A DNA stretch of 18,167 nt from CAYLHQ01 sp964628935 (GTDB lineage Bacteria; Acidobacteriota; Polarisedimenticolia; Polarisedimenticolales; DASRJG01): the NCBI GenBank assembly GCA_964628935.1, contig CAZVOE010000059.1:1-18167 (forward strand), given 5' to 3'. Shown here in pieces: positions 6,338 through 16,091 of this stretch; within the stretch, counting starts at the first letter, position 1; every line of letters begins with the position of its first letter. The notes under the pieces are model-generated. The model was not told the origin of the DNA, searched no databases, and saw only the letters and a list, made by a program, of their open reading frames with translations. The position numbers and the translations under genes are program-made.

Positions 6338-6462
6338 GCTCCGCTCCTTCCGAGGGCTCGGCCGGGACGAAACTTCCGCTTGACGCGGCGGTACCGGCCG
6401 TCGCACGCTCCAAAGCGTAGCCTATTCGGGGTGAGCCGCCCGTCGGCAGAGGGGAGGTGCTC

Positions 6463-6975
6463 ATGAACGAGAGGAAGCCGCCCGAACAGACCAACGAAGA
6501 GGTGCTCGAGGAGGAGATCCAGGATCTCGAGAGGCCCTCGCTGAAATCCTGGGGAGTCTGGGGCGCCGCCTTCGCCCTGCTCGTCGTCGCGGTGGTCGTG
6601 GTCGCGGCGTTCGTGAAGATCAACGCGGTCGGGAAGGAGAAGCGAATCGCCGAGCAGGTGGCGAAGGTTCCTCCCGTCGCGATCGTCGTGCAGGGACCGA
6701 TCGGCCTTCTCGACGCTCCGCCCGACGCGTTCCGCTGGGCCGCCCTCCGGGGGGCCGCGAGCTACGTCGTCACCGTTCGGGAGAAGGAGACGGGGGACGT
6801 CGTGATCCAAAGGCCGGTCTCGGTCCCGTACCTCACGCCGACCGATGTCGAGTCGTCCGATCTCGTCCCGGGCCGCTACCTCTGGACGATCGATGCCCGC
6901 CGGGCGGACGGGACCCGCGCGGGGAGCGCGGAGTCGGAGTTCGTGATCGAGCCGCCCGGAGGGGCGAGCGAGTAA
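6463..6975 (+). CDS. Single-pass membrane protein with FnIII-like extracytoplasmic domain
   Basis: A 170-residue protein. Residues 1-30 are acidic and cytosolic (EEVLEEEIQDLE). Residues about 32-51 are one membrane helix (GAAFALLVVAVVVVAAFVKI). The rest is extracytoplasmic. From about residue 80 it has the pattern of a fibronectin III-like sandwich: FRWAALRGAASYVVTVREKE, an LTPTD strand, and LVPGRYLWTIDARRADGT ending in FVIEPP. Such domains bind proteins or sugars at the cell surface; no ligand can be named. The ATG at 6463 is chosen over the in-frame GTG at 6457 because GGGGAGG lies 5 nt before it. The SGNH gene starts 2 nt after its stop, so the pair is an operon. Confidence 0.8.
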   Translation: MNERKPPEQTNEEVLEEEIQDLERPSLKSWGVWGAAFALLVVAVVVVAAFVKINAVGKEKRIAEQVAKVPPVAIVVQGPIGLLDAPPDAFRWAALRGAASYVVTVREKETGDVVIQRPVSVPYLTPTDVESSDLVPGRYLWTIDARRADGTRAGSAESEFVIEPPGGASE

Positions 6976-6977
6976 GG

Positions 6978-8093
6978 TTGGCCTCGGGGCATCTCGTGCG
7001 GCGGCGCGAGGATCCGGACTTCTCGAGGGGAAAGATCCTCCTCTTTTCCGCGATCGCGATCGCGTGCGGCCTCCTCTCGCTCGAGGGCGTGGCGAGGCTT
7101 CTCGTGCCTCCCCCCGAACCGGGGACCTACCGGGAACACCGGCGACTGATCGACGTGCTGGGTCTGCCGGCGCTGAACGAGGTCATGGAGTTCGATCCCG
7201 TTCTGTTTTGGCGGCTTCGTCCCGAACTCCGGAACCACCGCGTCGCGGGAAAGATCCGCGAGCACGAGATCGACTTCGCCGTGACGACGCACGCGAGTCT
7301 CCGCTCCGAACCCGTTGCGGAGAGGAAGGAAGGCTTCCGCGTGCTCGCCCTCGGCGATTCGTGCACCTTCGGTGTCGGTGTGGAGGACGACGAGACGTGG
7401 CCGGCGCAGCTTCAGCGGATGCTCCGCGAGGCAGGGATCGTAAGCGAGGTGATCAACGCGGGCGTGCCCGGCTACTCGGCGTTTCAGGGGAAGCGGTTCC
7501 TCGAATCACGAGGCCTCTCGCTCGAGCCCGACCTCGTTCTGGTGTCGTTCGGGTTCAATGACTTCGACGACGGGATGCCATTGTCCGATTTCGAGGCCGC
7601 CGCCGCTCTCCAGAAGAGCCCGATCGAGGTCGCGCTCGACCGAAGCCGTCTTGCGGTCGGCATGAGATCCCTCGCCGAGCGGCTCGTTCCGCGGAAGCGG
7701 CGGGCGCAACGCCGGCCGCGCCTGACCGAGGACGAGTTCACCGAGATGCTCGCGGAAATCCATGACCTTTGCCGTTCGATCGGGAGCGACCTCCTGCTCA
7801 TCGTCTGGCCGCACGAAGCGCAGGTTCGCGAGCGGGCTCCGGCACTCGTCCGGTACCAGATCACCGCGGCACGCTTTTGCATCGAGCGGCAGGTGGATGG
7901 GGTCAACCTGGTCAGCGCGTTCTTGCGGGAAGATGGGCCTCTCTTCGTGGACCACATCCACGCGAACGCGAAAGGTTGCAACGCCGCCGCCCGTGCGCTG
8001 CTCCCGTGGGTCCAGGAGCGGGCGATCGCCCGCCTGCGCTCTCGGACGCGCCAGGTCACCGGATCCGGCGAAGGAGCGAGCCGGGTTCCCTAG
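6978..8093 (+). CDS. Membrane-anchored SGNH/GDSL hydrolase
   Basis: A 371-residue protein with an N-terminal membrane helix (about 20-43) and an extracytoplasmic SGNH hydrolase domain. Visible blocks are GDSCTFG with Ser128 as nucleophile, INAGVPGYS with Gly162, GFND with Asn194, and DHIHAN with Asp325 and His328. All four SGNH catalytic residues are therefore present. Family members are esterases, lipases or O-acetyl transferases and deacetylases acting on lipids or cell-envelope polysaccharides; the substrate cannot be told. The TTG start at 6978 follows the upstream stop by 2 nt, but a GTG at 6996 is also possible because neither has a strong Shine-Dalgarno. Its end overlaps the converging PD40/PKD gene by 38 nt. 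Confidence 0.85.
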   Translation: MASGHLVRRREDPDFSRGKILLFSAIAIACGLLSLEGVARLLVPPPEPGTYREHRRLIDVLGLPALNEVMEFDPVLFWRLRPELRNHRVAGKIREHEIDFAVTTHASLRSEPVAERKEGFRVLALGDSCTFGVGVEDDETWPAQLQRMLREAGIVSEVINAGVPGYSAFQGKRFLESRGLSLEPDLVLVSFGFNDFDDGMPLSDFEAAAALQKSPIEVALDRSRLAVGMRSLAERLVPRKRRAQRRPRLTEDEFTEMLAEIHDLCRSIGSDLLLIVWPHEAQVRERAPALVRYQITAARFCIERQVDGVNLVSAFLREDGPLFVDHIHANAKGCNAAARALLPWVQERAIARLRSRTRQVTGSGEGASRVP

Positions 8094-9682
8094 TCGGGCT
8101 GTGCGCGAAGGGGACTCGGGCGCCCTGCCCGGGCGGCGGGGTTGGAGCCTCCGGCTCGTGGTGCGGCACGAAGACCTCGGCGCTCACGCTCGCCCCCGCG
8201 GACCGGCCGTCGGCGATCGCCCAGGTGAGGGTGTACGTCCGCCCAGGTCCCGACCCGTCCCGCTCGGCCCGGAGAGACACCTCGAAGTCGGCGGTTCCGA
8301 GATCGGCGCCGACGACGTCGTTTCGCGTCTTCCCGTCGCCCGCACCGGGAGCGTCGTCGGGCTCGCTGCTCGTGACGGAAACGAGGACGATCGAAGCGGA
8401 CTCGGAGCACTCCCCCTCGGAGACGCGGACCGACGCGCGCACCGGGATCAAACGATGGTTCGGAGGCCAGAGGACGGCGGGAGACACCTCCGCCTCGAGC
8501 GAAAGGGGTGGCGCCTCGTTCAGGGTCCACACCGCCTCGTCGACGTCGGAGAGGCCGCCTCGATCGGTCACGCGCAACGTGATCGCATGAACCCCTGGCT
8601 CGAGCGTCACCTCGACGACCGCTCCCTCGGCGATCTTCCGTTCCGAGGCGCCGCCGTAGTCGAGGAACCACTCGAAAGCGACGATGTCGTCGTTCGTCCC
8701 CGGGGTCGAATCGNNNNNNNNNNCAGTCGAGGACACCATCCGGTCCGGCGTAGGCCGAAGGCGGACCGTTCTCCGGTTCCGCCGGGAGCGCGCGCCAGTC
8801 GGCGCCGCGGGTGAACGGCGGCGCGGCGTCGAGGAGGGCGAGCCCGGTTCCGTCGAGAGAGACCCTCCAGATCCCCTCGACCCCGCCGTTCCCGTTCCGG
8901 GTGAAGGCGAGCGCGGTTCCGTCCGGGGCGTAGGCCGGCTCGCGGTCGCCGGGCTCGGTGCCGGGGACGACGGTCGGGTTCGATCCGCTCCGATCCATCG
9001 ACCAGATCTGCCAGACGAAGACGTCGCGATCGCTGACGAAGGCGATGCGGGAGCCGTCCGGGGACCAGGCGGGATCCTGGTCTTCGAAGATGTCGCGCGT
9101 GAGATTGACCGCCGAGGAGGGGGGCGCGCCGACGTCGATCACGTAGATCTCCGCGTTCCCGTCCCGGTGGCTTTCGAAGGCGATCGACGCGCCGTCCGGG
9201 GACCACGCCGGCCGGATGTCGTTCCCGGGGTGGTCGGTGAGGTTCCGTGCGTCCGACCCGTCGTCGGCGCGAACGTGCCAGATGTCGTGGGTGCCGAGGG
9301 CGGGGTCGAGGCGCGCGAACGCAATCCGGGTTCCGTCGGGCGACCAGGAGGGCTGGATCTCGTTCGCTGGGTCGGAGGTGAGGGCACGGAGCCCCGTTCC
9401 GTCCGCGTTCACGATCCAGATGTCGAAGTTCCCGCGGAGGTTCGATTGGAAAGCGACCCGGGAGCCGTCGGGGGACCATGCCGGGGCGCGGTCCGCACCG
9501 GTCGTCGCCACGAGGACGGCCGTCCCCGTCCCGTCGGCCTCGACCGTGTAGAGGTCGAACCCGCCCGCGCGGTTCGATTCGAAGGCGACCTCGCCGTTCC
9601 CGCCCGTGAAGGCGGCGTGTACGCTTCCGAGTCCCGCGAGTAGAGCGAACGCCGCCGCGAGGGTGGTTCGATTCCGGATCAT
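8056..9682 (-). CDS. Exported TolB-like PD40 beta-propeller protein with PKD domain (interrupted by assembly gap)
   Basis: The protein begins with a signal peptide (TTLAAAFALLAGLGSVHA). Next come about six PD40 propeller blades, shown by repeated WSPDGSRIAF-like motifs, each followed by strands such as FDIWIVNADGTGL. Then PSAYAGPDGVLD leads into a PKD domain (NDDIVAFEWFLDYGG ... ITLRVTDRGG). A last beta domain contains LWPPNHRLIPV and ends in a proline-rich tail. The run of N at 8714-8723 falls at the start of the PKD domain, and the frames either side differ, so the N count is a placeholder. The ATG at 9680-9682 has AGGAGGT 5 nt upstream (9688-9694). Proteins like this sit on the surface or in the periplasm and bind partners. 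The gene probably is intact in the cell. It overlaps the SGNH gene end by 38 nt. Confidence 0.85.
8714..8723. other. Scaffold gap (10 N)
   Basis: Ten N inside the PD40/PKD gene. The upstream part is read with codon low ends at 2 mod 3 and the downstream part at 1 mod 3. If it is one gene, the true missing length is a multiple of 3 and not 10. The missing piece should encode the first PKD strand. Confidence 0.95.
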
Positions 9683-9687
9683 CGCTG

Positions 9688-9694
9688 ACCTCCT
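9688..9694 (-). promoter_or_regulatory. Shine-Dalgarno of the PD40/PKD gene
   Basis: AGGAGGT on the minus strand lies 5 nt before the ATG at 9680-9682. It decides that start against an upstream in-frame extension of 35 codons. The rest of the 254-nt gap (9683-9936) holds no gene, tRNA or clear terminator that I can see. Confidence 0.7.
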
Positions 9695-9936
9695 GTCGGC
9701 GCTGTCCCAGGGGAGGACATCGGCCGGGATGGCGATCTCAGCAGGTCCGGTGCCACGGCCTTGCAAGAACGTGATCGGAGGGGACACGAAGGCGCCGTTC
9801 CCCGACGCGGCGGACCTTCGCAGGCGGAAGCGACCGACAACGCGGAGAAATCTCTTCCCCGGGATCGCGAGCGGGGGAGACGTCCCGCGTCGGCGGGGAA
9901 GGCCGCGAGAACGAAACGGGAAGTCCGATTACGGGA

Positions 9937-10254
9937 TCAGTAGAACCCGAGCCTCAATTTCGCGACGTCGGACATCATGTCCTTGTTCCACATCGGCTCC
10001 CAGACGACCTCGACGGTGGCCGAGCGGACCCCCTCGACCGCGCGGACGGCGCGTTCGACCTCCCCGGGCAGCTCGCCGGCGGCGGGGCAGCCCGGGGCGG
10101 TCAGCGTCATCTTGACCGAGACGTCTCCGTTCTCCGCGATGTCGATCGAGTAGATCAGTCCGAGCTCCCAGATGTCGACCGGGATCTCGGGGTCGTAGAC
10201 CGTCTTGAGCGCGTCGATGATCCGCCGCTCGAGCTGCGCGGAGGCGTCGCTCAT
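9937..10254 (-). CDS. sufT: SufT-like DUF59/MIP18 Fe-S assembly protein
   Basis: A 105-residue single DUF59 domain. It shows ALKTVYDPEIPVDIWELGLIY (residues 15-35), typical of the MIP18 fold, and LTAPGCPAAGELP with conserved Cys56, then a C-terminal VVWEPMWNKDMMSDVAKLRLGF. Proteins of this family (SufT, and PaaD and MIP18 relatives) help Fe-S cluster maturation or carriage. Its place as last gene of a suf operon, with its ATG overlapping the SufU stop by 4 nt (ATGA), makes SufT the likely role. The N-terminal extension seen in some SufT proteins is absent. No terminator with a T tract was found after it. Confidence 0.88.
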   Translation of the reverse strand: MSDASAQLERRIIDALKTVYDPEIPVDIWELGLIYSIDIAENGDVSVKMTLTAPGCPAAGELPGEVERAVRAVEGVRSATVEVVWEPMWNKDMMSDVAKLRLGFY

Positions 10255-10700
10255 TCCGTCGAGACCTTCTCCGCCCGGTTCTCGAGGGCGGCGCGGAAGG
10301 TGTGCCAAGGGAGGGTCGCGCACTTCACGCGGACCGGGAATTCCCGCACCCCCTCGAAGACGGCGAGCTTCCCGTGGGGCGGGGGGGTCTTCGGAGCGGC
10401 GGGTCCCGCGAGCATCTCGTGGAACCAGGCGAAGAGCGACCGCGCCTCGTCGAGCGTGCGCCCCTTGAGCGATTCGGTCATCAGGGAGGCCGACGCGGTC
10501 GAGATCGCGCACCCCGTCCCCTCGAAGGCGACTTCCTTGATGCGGCCCTCCTCGACGTCGACGTACACGGTGAGGCGGTCGCCGCAAAGCGGGTTCAGCC
10601 CCTCCGCCTCGTGGGTCCAGTGACCGGGGCGGCGATGGTTCCGCGGCCTCCGACCGTGGTCGAGGATCAGGTCCTGGTAGAGATCGCGAAGGTCGGACAT
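10251..10700 (-). CDS. sufU: SufU, sulfur acceptor for SufS
   Basis: A 149-residue zinc-dependent sulfur-transfer protein that takes persulfide sulfur from SufS and passes it to the SufBCD scaffold. Key residues are visible: Cys39 and Asp41 in NPLCGDRLTV, Cys64 in GTGCAISTASASLMTE, and Cys127 in VKCATLPWHTF. These match the Cys, Asp, Cys, Cys set of B. subtilis SufU. The insert between the second and third Cys that separates SufU from IscU is present (KGRTLDEARSLFAWFHEML and following). It starts 1 nt after the SufS stop and ends with a 4-nt overlap into the DUF59 gene. Confidence 0.93.
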   Translation of the reverse strand: MSDLRDLYQDLILDHGRRPRNHRRPGHWTHEAEGLNPLCGDRLTVYVDVEEGRIKEVAFEGTGCAISTASASLMTESLKGRTLDEARSLFAWFHEMLAGPAAPKTPPPHGKLAVFEGVREFPVRVKCATLPWHTFRAALENRAEKVSTE

Positions 10701-10701
10701 C

Positions 10702-11961
10702 TCAGCGAAACACCTCGGCCGCCTTGCGGATCGCGTCGGCGAGCCGGTCGACCTCCTCGCGCGTATTGTAAACCCCGAAGGACGCTCGCACGGTCGCCGG
10801 CACGCCGAGCCGCTCCATCAGGGGCTGAGCGCAATGGTGCCCGGCGCGGACCGCGACCCCCTCGAGGTCGAGCACCGTCCCGACGTCGTGCGGATGGATC
10901 CCGTCCACGACGAAGGAGACGGCCCCCCGCTTGCCGCGGGTCCCTCCGAGGACCCGGACCTCCGGGATCAGGGAGATCGAGGCGATCGCGTGGTCGAGCA
11001 GGTCGCTCTCGTGCGCCTCGATCCGGTCGAACCCGATCCCGAGCACGAAGTCGATCGCCGCGCCGAGGCCGATCGCCCCGGCGATGTTGGGCGTTCCCGC
11101 CTCGAACTTGTACGGGGCTTCGTTGTAAGTCGTTTTCTCGAAGGTGACCGAGCGGATCATGTCGCCCCCGCCCTGCCACGGGGGGAGCCGTTCGAGCCAC
11201 TCCGACTTCCCGTAGAGCGCGCCGATTCCGGTGGGGCCGTAGATCTTGTGCCCGGAAAAACAGTAGAAGTCGCAATCGAGCGCGCGGACGTCGACCGGCA
11301 TGTGGGGGACGGCCTGCGCCCCGTCGAGGACGACCGCGATCCCCCGCCGCCGCGCGAACGCGACGAGCTGCTCGACGGGAAGCACGTTCCCGAGCGCGTT
11401 CGAAACGTGAATCGCGGAGAGGATCCGAACACGCGGGCCGGAGAGGATCTTCTCGGCTTCCTCGAGACGGAGCGCTCCGTCGTCGGTCATCGGGATCACG
11501 CGGAGCACCGCCCCGACCCGCTGGCAGGCGAGCTGCCAGGGAACGATTCCGGAGTGATGCTCGAGTGTCGTGATCACGATCTCGTCGCCCGGCTCGAGGA
11601 GGAGCGACGAAAGGCCGTGGGCGACGAGGTTCATCGCCTCGGTCGTCCCGCGCACGAAGACGATCTCCGAGGCGCGCTCGGCATGGAGCAGGGACCGGAC
11701 CTTCTCCCGCGCCGCGTCGTAGAGATCGGTCGCCTGCTGGCTCAAGTGGTAGACCCCGCGGTGGATGTTGGCGTAACGGGTTTCGTAGAACGCGCGCTCC
11801 GCGTCGAGCACCGGAATCGGCTTCTGGGTGCTGTTCGCGTTGTCGAGGTAGGCGAGGGGCTTCCCCCGCATCGTGGTCGCGAGGATCGGGAAGTGGGCCC
11901 TCACGGCCTCCACGTCGAGCGCCGTTCCCGACTTCGCCGCCGAATTCCTCGCCGACGCCAT
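10702..11961 (-). CDS. sufS: SufS cysteine desulfurase
   Basis: A 419-residue PLP enzyme of class V fold that removes sulfur from L-cysteine, giving alanine and an enzyme persulfide. Lys239 in FSGHKIYGPTG is the PLP lysine. Asp213 in VLDGAQAVPH binds the PLP ring. Cys377 in RAGHHCAQP is the sulfur-carrying Cys. It is a group II (SufS) enzyme, since the Cys loop is short. The ATG at 11959-11961 is preceded by GGAGG with a good spacing; a longer upstream frame would run into sufD. It is 19 nt after the sufD stop and 1 nt before sufU, so all are co-transcribed. An extra N-terminal stretch of about 16 residues (ASARNSAAKSG) looks disordered. Confidence 0.95.
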   Translation of the reverse strand: MASARNSAAKSGTALDVEAVRAHFPILATTMRGKPLAYLDNANSTQKPIPVLDAERAFYETRYANIHRGVYHLSQQATDLYDAAREKVRSLLHAERASEIVFVRGTTEAMNLVAHGLSSLLLEPGDEIVITTLEHHSGIVPWQLACQRVGAVLRVIPMTDDGALRLEEAEKILSGPRVRILSAIHVSNALGNVLPVEQLVAFARRRGIAVVLDGAQAVPHMPVDVRALDCDFYCFSGHKIYGPTGIGALYGKSEWLERLPPWQGGGDMIRSVTFEKTTYNEAPYKFEAGTPNIAGAIGLGAAIDFVLGIGFDRIEAHESDLLDHAIASISLIPEVRVLGGTRGKRGAVSFVVDGIHPHDVGTVLDLEGVAVRAGHHCAQPLMERLGVPATVRASFGVYNTREEVDRLADAIRKAAEVFR

Positions 11962-11980
11962 TTCCGCCTCCGCCGTGCCG

Positions 11981-13306
11981 TCAATCCCGCTCTTCGGCGG
12001 GGAGCCGGCGAACGGTTTCCTCCTCGAGCCGTTCGCGCAACGACGCGTCGCCGAGGTGTTCGAGGACCTCTCCCGCGAACGCACGGATCAGAAGCGCCCG
12101 GGCCTCCCTCGGGCCGAGGCCCCGCGTCCTCAGGTAGAACAGGGCCGACTCGTCGAGCCTTCCGATCGTCGCGCCGTGCGTGCACTTCACGTCGTCGGCG
12201 TAGATCTCGAGCTGCGGCCTCGTGAAGACCGCCGCGTCGTCCGAGAGCAGAAGGTTCCGGTTCGACTGCTTCGCGTCGGTCTTCTGGGCGTCGGGCCGCA
12301 CGACGATGCGCCCGTTGAAGACGTAGCGGGCCCGGTCCCAGAGGATCGACTTGTAGAGCTCGTGGCTCGGGCAGTGCGGGACCGCGTGTTCGATCTGCGT
12401 GTGGTGGTCGACGTGGGTCTTCTTCCCGGCGACCGTCAGTCCGTACAGGAGCGCCTCCGCCCCCGGTCCGGCGAGCCGGGACGACAGGTCGGTCCGGGCG
12501 AGCGCCGACCCGAACGCGACGTTGTGGGAGGCGACCCGGCTGTCGCGTTCCTGGCGGTAGTCGACCGAGGCGACGTGGAAGGCGGAAAGGCCCTCGTCCT
12601 GCACGCGGATATGCTCGACGCGCGCGTTCGCCCCGGCGGCGATCTCCGTGACGGCGTTCGTGAGGTAGACCCCCTCCCCGGCCGCGACGAAGGTCTCGAC
12701 GATCGACGCCTCGGCGCCGTCGCCCACCCGCACGAGGAGGCGGGGGTGGACCGCGACCGGACCGCGCTCCGAGGGGACGGTGACGTGGAGGATCTCGATG
12801 GAACCGGATACGGAGGTCCCCGGCGCGACGTCCACGGACGCGCCCCCCCGGAACAGGGAGGTATTGAGGGCGGCGAACGCCCTTTCGCGCCACGGGTTGA
12901 CCGAACCGAGGAGGGCCGCGAGGGCCGCGTCGTCCGAGACGGCCTCGAGGAGGGGGCGCACCGACACTCCGCGGGGAAGCGCGTCGAGCGTCGAGGCGGA
13001 GGGGGCGGGAACGCCGTTCACGACCACGAGCCGCACGGTTCCGAGCGGAGGGGGAAGGCGTACTCCGTCCGGCAGGATCGAGGCGTCGGTCGGGACGAAC
13101 GGCGTCGACGCGACCATCGAGACGGGTGTCTGGCGCCACGCTTCGTCGCCCGGGCGGGGGAAACCGAGCGTCTCGAACCGCTGCCACGCCTCCTCACGGA
13201 GGAGGCGGAGCCCTTCGGGACCTTCGAGCCGGAGCCTCGCGCGCGCCGCGCGGAACCCCTCCCCGGCCCAAGGGAGTTCCGCGACCGCCGGTTCGTTCGC
13301 GGCCAT
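11981..13306 (-). CDS. sufD: SufD, Fe-S cluster scaffold subunit
   Basis: A 441-residue SufB/SufD-family protein. It has a helical N domain (1-130), a long right-handed beta-helix core (about 150-390), and a helical C-terminal end. Diagnostic segments include DHHTQIEHAVPHCPSHELYKSIL cut by the core, ARYVFNGRIVV, and DDVKCTHGATIGRLDESALFYLRTRGL. Cys375 and His377 in this last segment match residues used for SufD function in E. coli. It forms the SufB-SufC2-SufD complex. Start at 13304-13306 lies 2 nt after the sufC stop with no strong Shine-Dalgarno, which suggests translational coupling. Confidence 0.93.
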   Translation of the reverse strand: MAANEPAVAELPWAGEGFRAARARLRLEGPEGLRLLREEAWQRFETLGFPRPGDEAWRQTPVSMVASTPFVPTDASILPDGVRLPPPLGTVRLVVVNGVPAPSASTLDALPRGVSVRPLLEAVSDDAALAALLGSVNPWRERAFAALNTSLFRGGASVDVAPGTSVSGSIEILHVTVPSERGPVAVHPRLLVRVGDGAEASIVETFVAAGEGVYLTNAVTEIAAGANARVEHIRVQDEGLSAFHVASVDYRQERDSRVASHNVAFGSALARTDLSSRLAGPGAEALLYGLTVAGKKTHVDHHTQIEHAVPHCPSHELYKSILWDRARYVFNGRIVVRPDAQKTDAKQSNRNLLLSDDAAVFTRPQLEIYADDVKCTHGATIGRLDESALFYLRTRGLGPREARALLIRAFAGEVLEHLGDASLRERLEEETVRRLPAEERD

Positions 13307-13308
13307 CG

Positions 13309-14072
13309 TTAGCGCCCGGCCCCGGAGGCGGCCGCCTCCGCGATCCAGCCATACCCCTTCTTCTCGAGCTCGAGCGCGAGCGTCCGGTCACCGGTCTTCA
13401 CGATCTTGCCGTCGGCCAGAACGTGGACGACGTCCGGGACGATGTAGTCGAGGAGCCTCTGATAGTGGGTCACGACGAGGATCGCCCGGTCCGGCGAGCG
13501 CATCGCGTTGACGCCGTTCGCGACGATCCGAAGCGCGTCGATGTCGAGCCCCGAGTCGGTTTCATCGAGGATGGCGAGCTTCGGTTCGAGCACCGCCATC
13601 TGGAAGATCTCGTTCCGCTTCTTCTCACCGCCGGAGAAGCCCTCGTTCACGGCGCGCTGGAGGAACGACTCCTCCATCTCGACGAGCTTCATCTTCTCCT
13701 TCACGTGGTGGAGGAAGTCGATCGCGTCCATCTCGTCGAGTCCGCGGTGCTTGCGGATGGCGTTCAGGGCCGCCTTCAAGAAGTAGACGTTCGTCACCCC
13801 GGGGATCTCGATGGGGTATTGGAAGGCGAGGAAGAGCCCCTCTCGGGCCCGGTCCTCGGGGTCCATCTCGAGGAGGTCCTTCCCGTCGAAGAGGACCTCC
13901 CCCTCGGTGACCTCGTAGGAATCGCGTCCTGCGAGCACCTGCGCGAGCGTGCTCTTTCCAGACCCGTTCGGGCCCATGATCGCGTGGACCTCGCCGGCCT
14001 TCACCGTGAGGTCGACTCCGTGGAGGATCTCGGCGTCCCCTGCCTTCGCGTGCAAGTTCTTGACGGTCAGCA

Positions 14073-14073
<1 letters not shown>
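13309..14073 (-). CDS. sufC: SufC, ABC-type ATPase of the SUF complex
   Basis: A 254-residue soluble ATPase. Walker A is GPNGSGKST (34-42), the Q loop is at Q85 (AFQYP), the signature is FSGGEKKRNEI (146-156), Walker B is LAILDE (166-171) followed by TDSGLD, and the switch His is H203 (VVTHYQ). SufC hydrolyses ATP to drive shape changes in SufB-SufD during cluster assembly. The TDSGLD and EKKRNEI forms are SufC-specific. The ATG at 14071-14073 overlaps the sufB stop by one base (TGATG). Confidence 0.96.
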
Positions 14074-15518
<1,445 letters not shown>

Positions 15519-15552
15519 GGTCGTCTCCGTCGGTCTCGCGAAGCTCGAGGCG

Positions 15553-16014
15553 TCAACGCGCGGGAATCCCGCGGCCCTCGGACCCCCGGACGCGGAGGAG
15601 CCCGTGGCCGGGAGAGGGGGAGGCCATCTCGGCGAGCGTGACCCCCTGGAGGGCCTCGCGGATCGCCACGTTGATCCGCTGCCAGTTGACCCGCGTCGGG
15701 CAGGATTCTTCCTGGTCGCAACTCCCTGGCCCGTGGGTGCATTCCGTGATGTGGACCGGTCCCTCGAGGGCCCGGATGATCTCCTCGACGGAAATCCGGT
15801 CGGCGCGCCGTGCGAGGCTGTATCCGCCCTTCACGCCACGCTGCGAGACCAGGATCCCCGCTCGGGCGAGACTCTTGAGGATCTTGCTCACCATCGGGAG
15901 GGGGAGACCCGATCGAGCGGACGCGTCTCGGGCGGTATGGACCTCGGCCGGAGGGCGCAACGCCATCTGGGTCAGAAGGACGATCCCGTAGTCGGTCTGT
16001 CTCGTGATGCGCAT
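15553..16014 (-). CDS. Rrf2-family Fe-S-sensing regulator of the suf operon
   Basis: A 153-residue Rrf2/IscR-type regulator. Residues 1-65 form the winged helix (MRITRQTDYGIVLLTQMAL; SGLPLPMVSKILKSLARAGI; RGVKGGYSLAR). Three Cys, C92, C99 and C105, in a Cx6Cx5C pattern (ECTHGPGSCDQEESCP), could bind a [2Fe-2S] or [4Fe-4S] cluster as in IscR and its kin. With sufB 34 nt downstream it is most likely the suf operon's own repressor (a SufR-like role). The start at 16012-16014 gives the family N terminus; an 86-codon upstream extension has no similarity. A promoter-like pair lies 20 nt upstream. Confidence 0.92.
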   Translation of the reverse strand: MRITRQTDYGIVLLTQMALRPPAEVHTARDASARSGLPLPMVSKILKSLARAGILVSQRGVKGGYSLARRADRISVEEIIRALEGPVHITECTHGPGSCDQEESCPTRVNWQRINVAIREALQGVTLAEMASPSPGHGLLRVRGSEGRGIPAR

Positions 16015-16033
16015 GTTCCGCGGCTCCGCCGAA

Positions 16034-16062
16034 ACAGTACCGCAAGAGTCCCATTTTCGCAA
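16034..16062 (-). promoter_or_regulatory. Candidate promoter of the suf operon
   Basis: On the minus strand, TTGCGA (16062-16057) and TACTGT (16039-16034) are spaced by 17 nt and lie 19 nt before the Rrf2 start. They match the sigma-70 consensus at 4 of 6 and 3 of 6 positions. TTGCG also recurs within the spacer as a direct repeat. No known Rrf2 box is clear. Confidence 0.35.
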
Positions 16063-16071
16063 GGGGCCTCG

Positions 16072-16091
16072 CGCGGGCACAATGGCCCGCG
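16072..16091. repeat. Perfect inverted repeat before the 16092 start codon
   Basis: CGCGGGC-ACAATG-GCCCGCG has two perfectly complementary 7-nt arms and a 6-nt loop, ending at the base before the ATG at 16092. It lies in the 77-nt divergent gap between rrf2 and the unknown exported protein. It could be a protein-binding site or an RNA hairpin that limits ribosome access. Confidence 0.5.

Noticed and set aside
6382..6387. TTGACG as a -35 box for the FnIII-like gene
   Set aside because: No -10-like hexamer lies 15-19 nt downstream.
9683..9936. Rho-independent terminator after the suf operon
   Set aside because: Only weak 5-bp stems and no T tract were found in this gap.
10834..12225. 463-codon plus-strand open frame opposite sufS
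   Set aside because: Low-complexity translation typical of GC-rich antisense; sufS on the minus strand has all catalytic residues.
11873..13312. 479-codon plus-strand open frame opposite sufD
   Set aside because: Antisense shadow of sufD; no domain or start signal.
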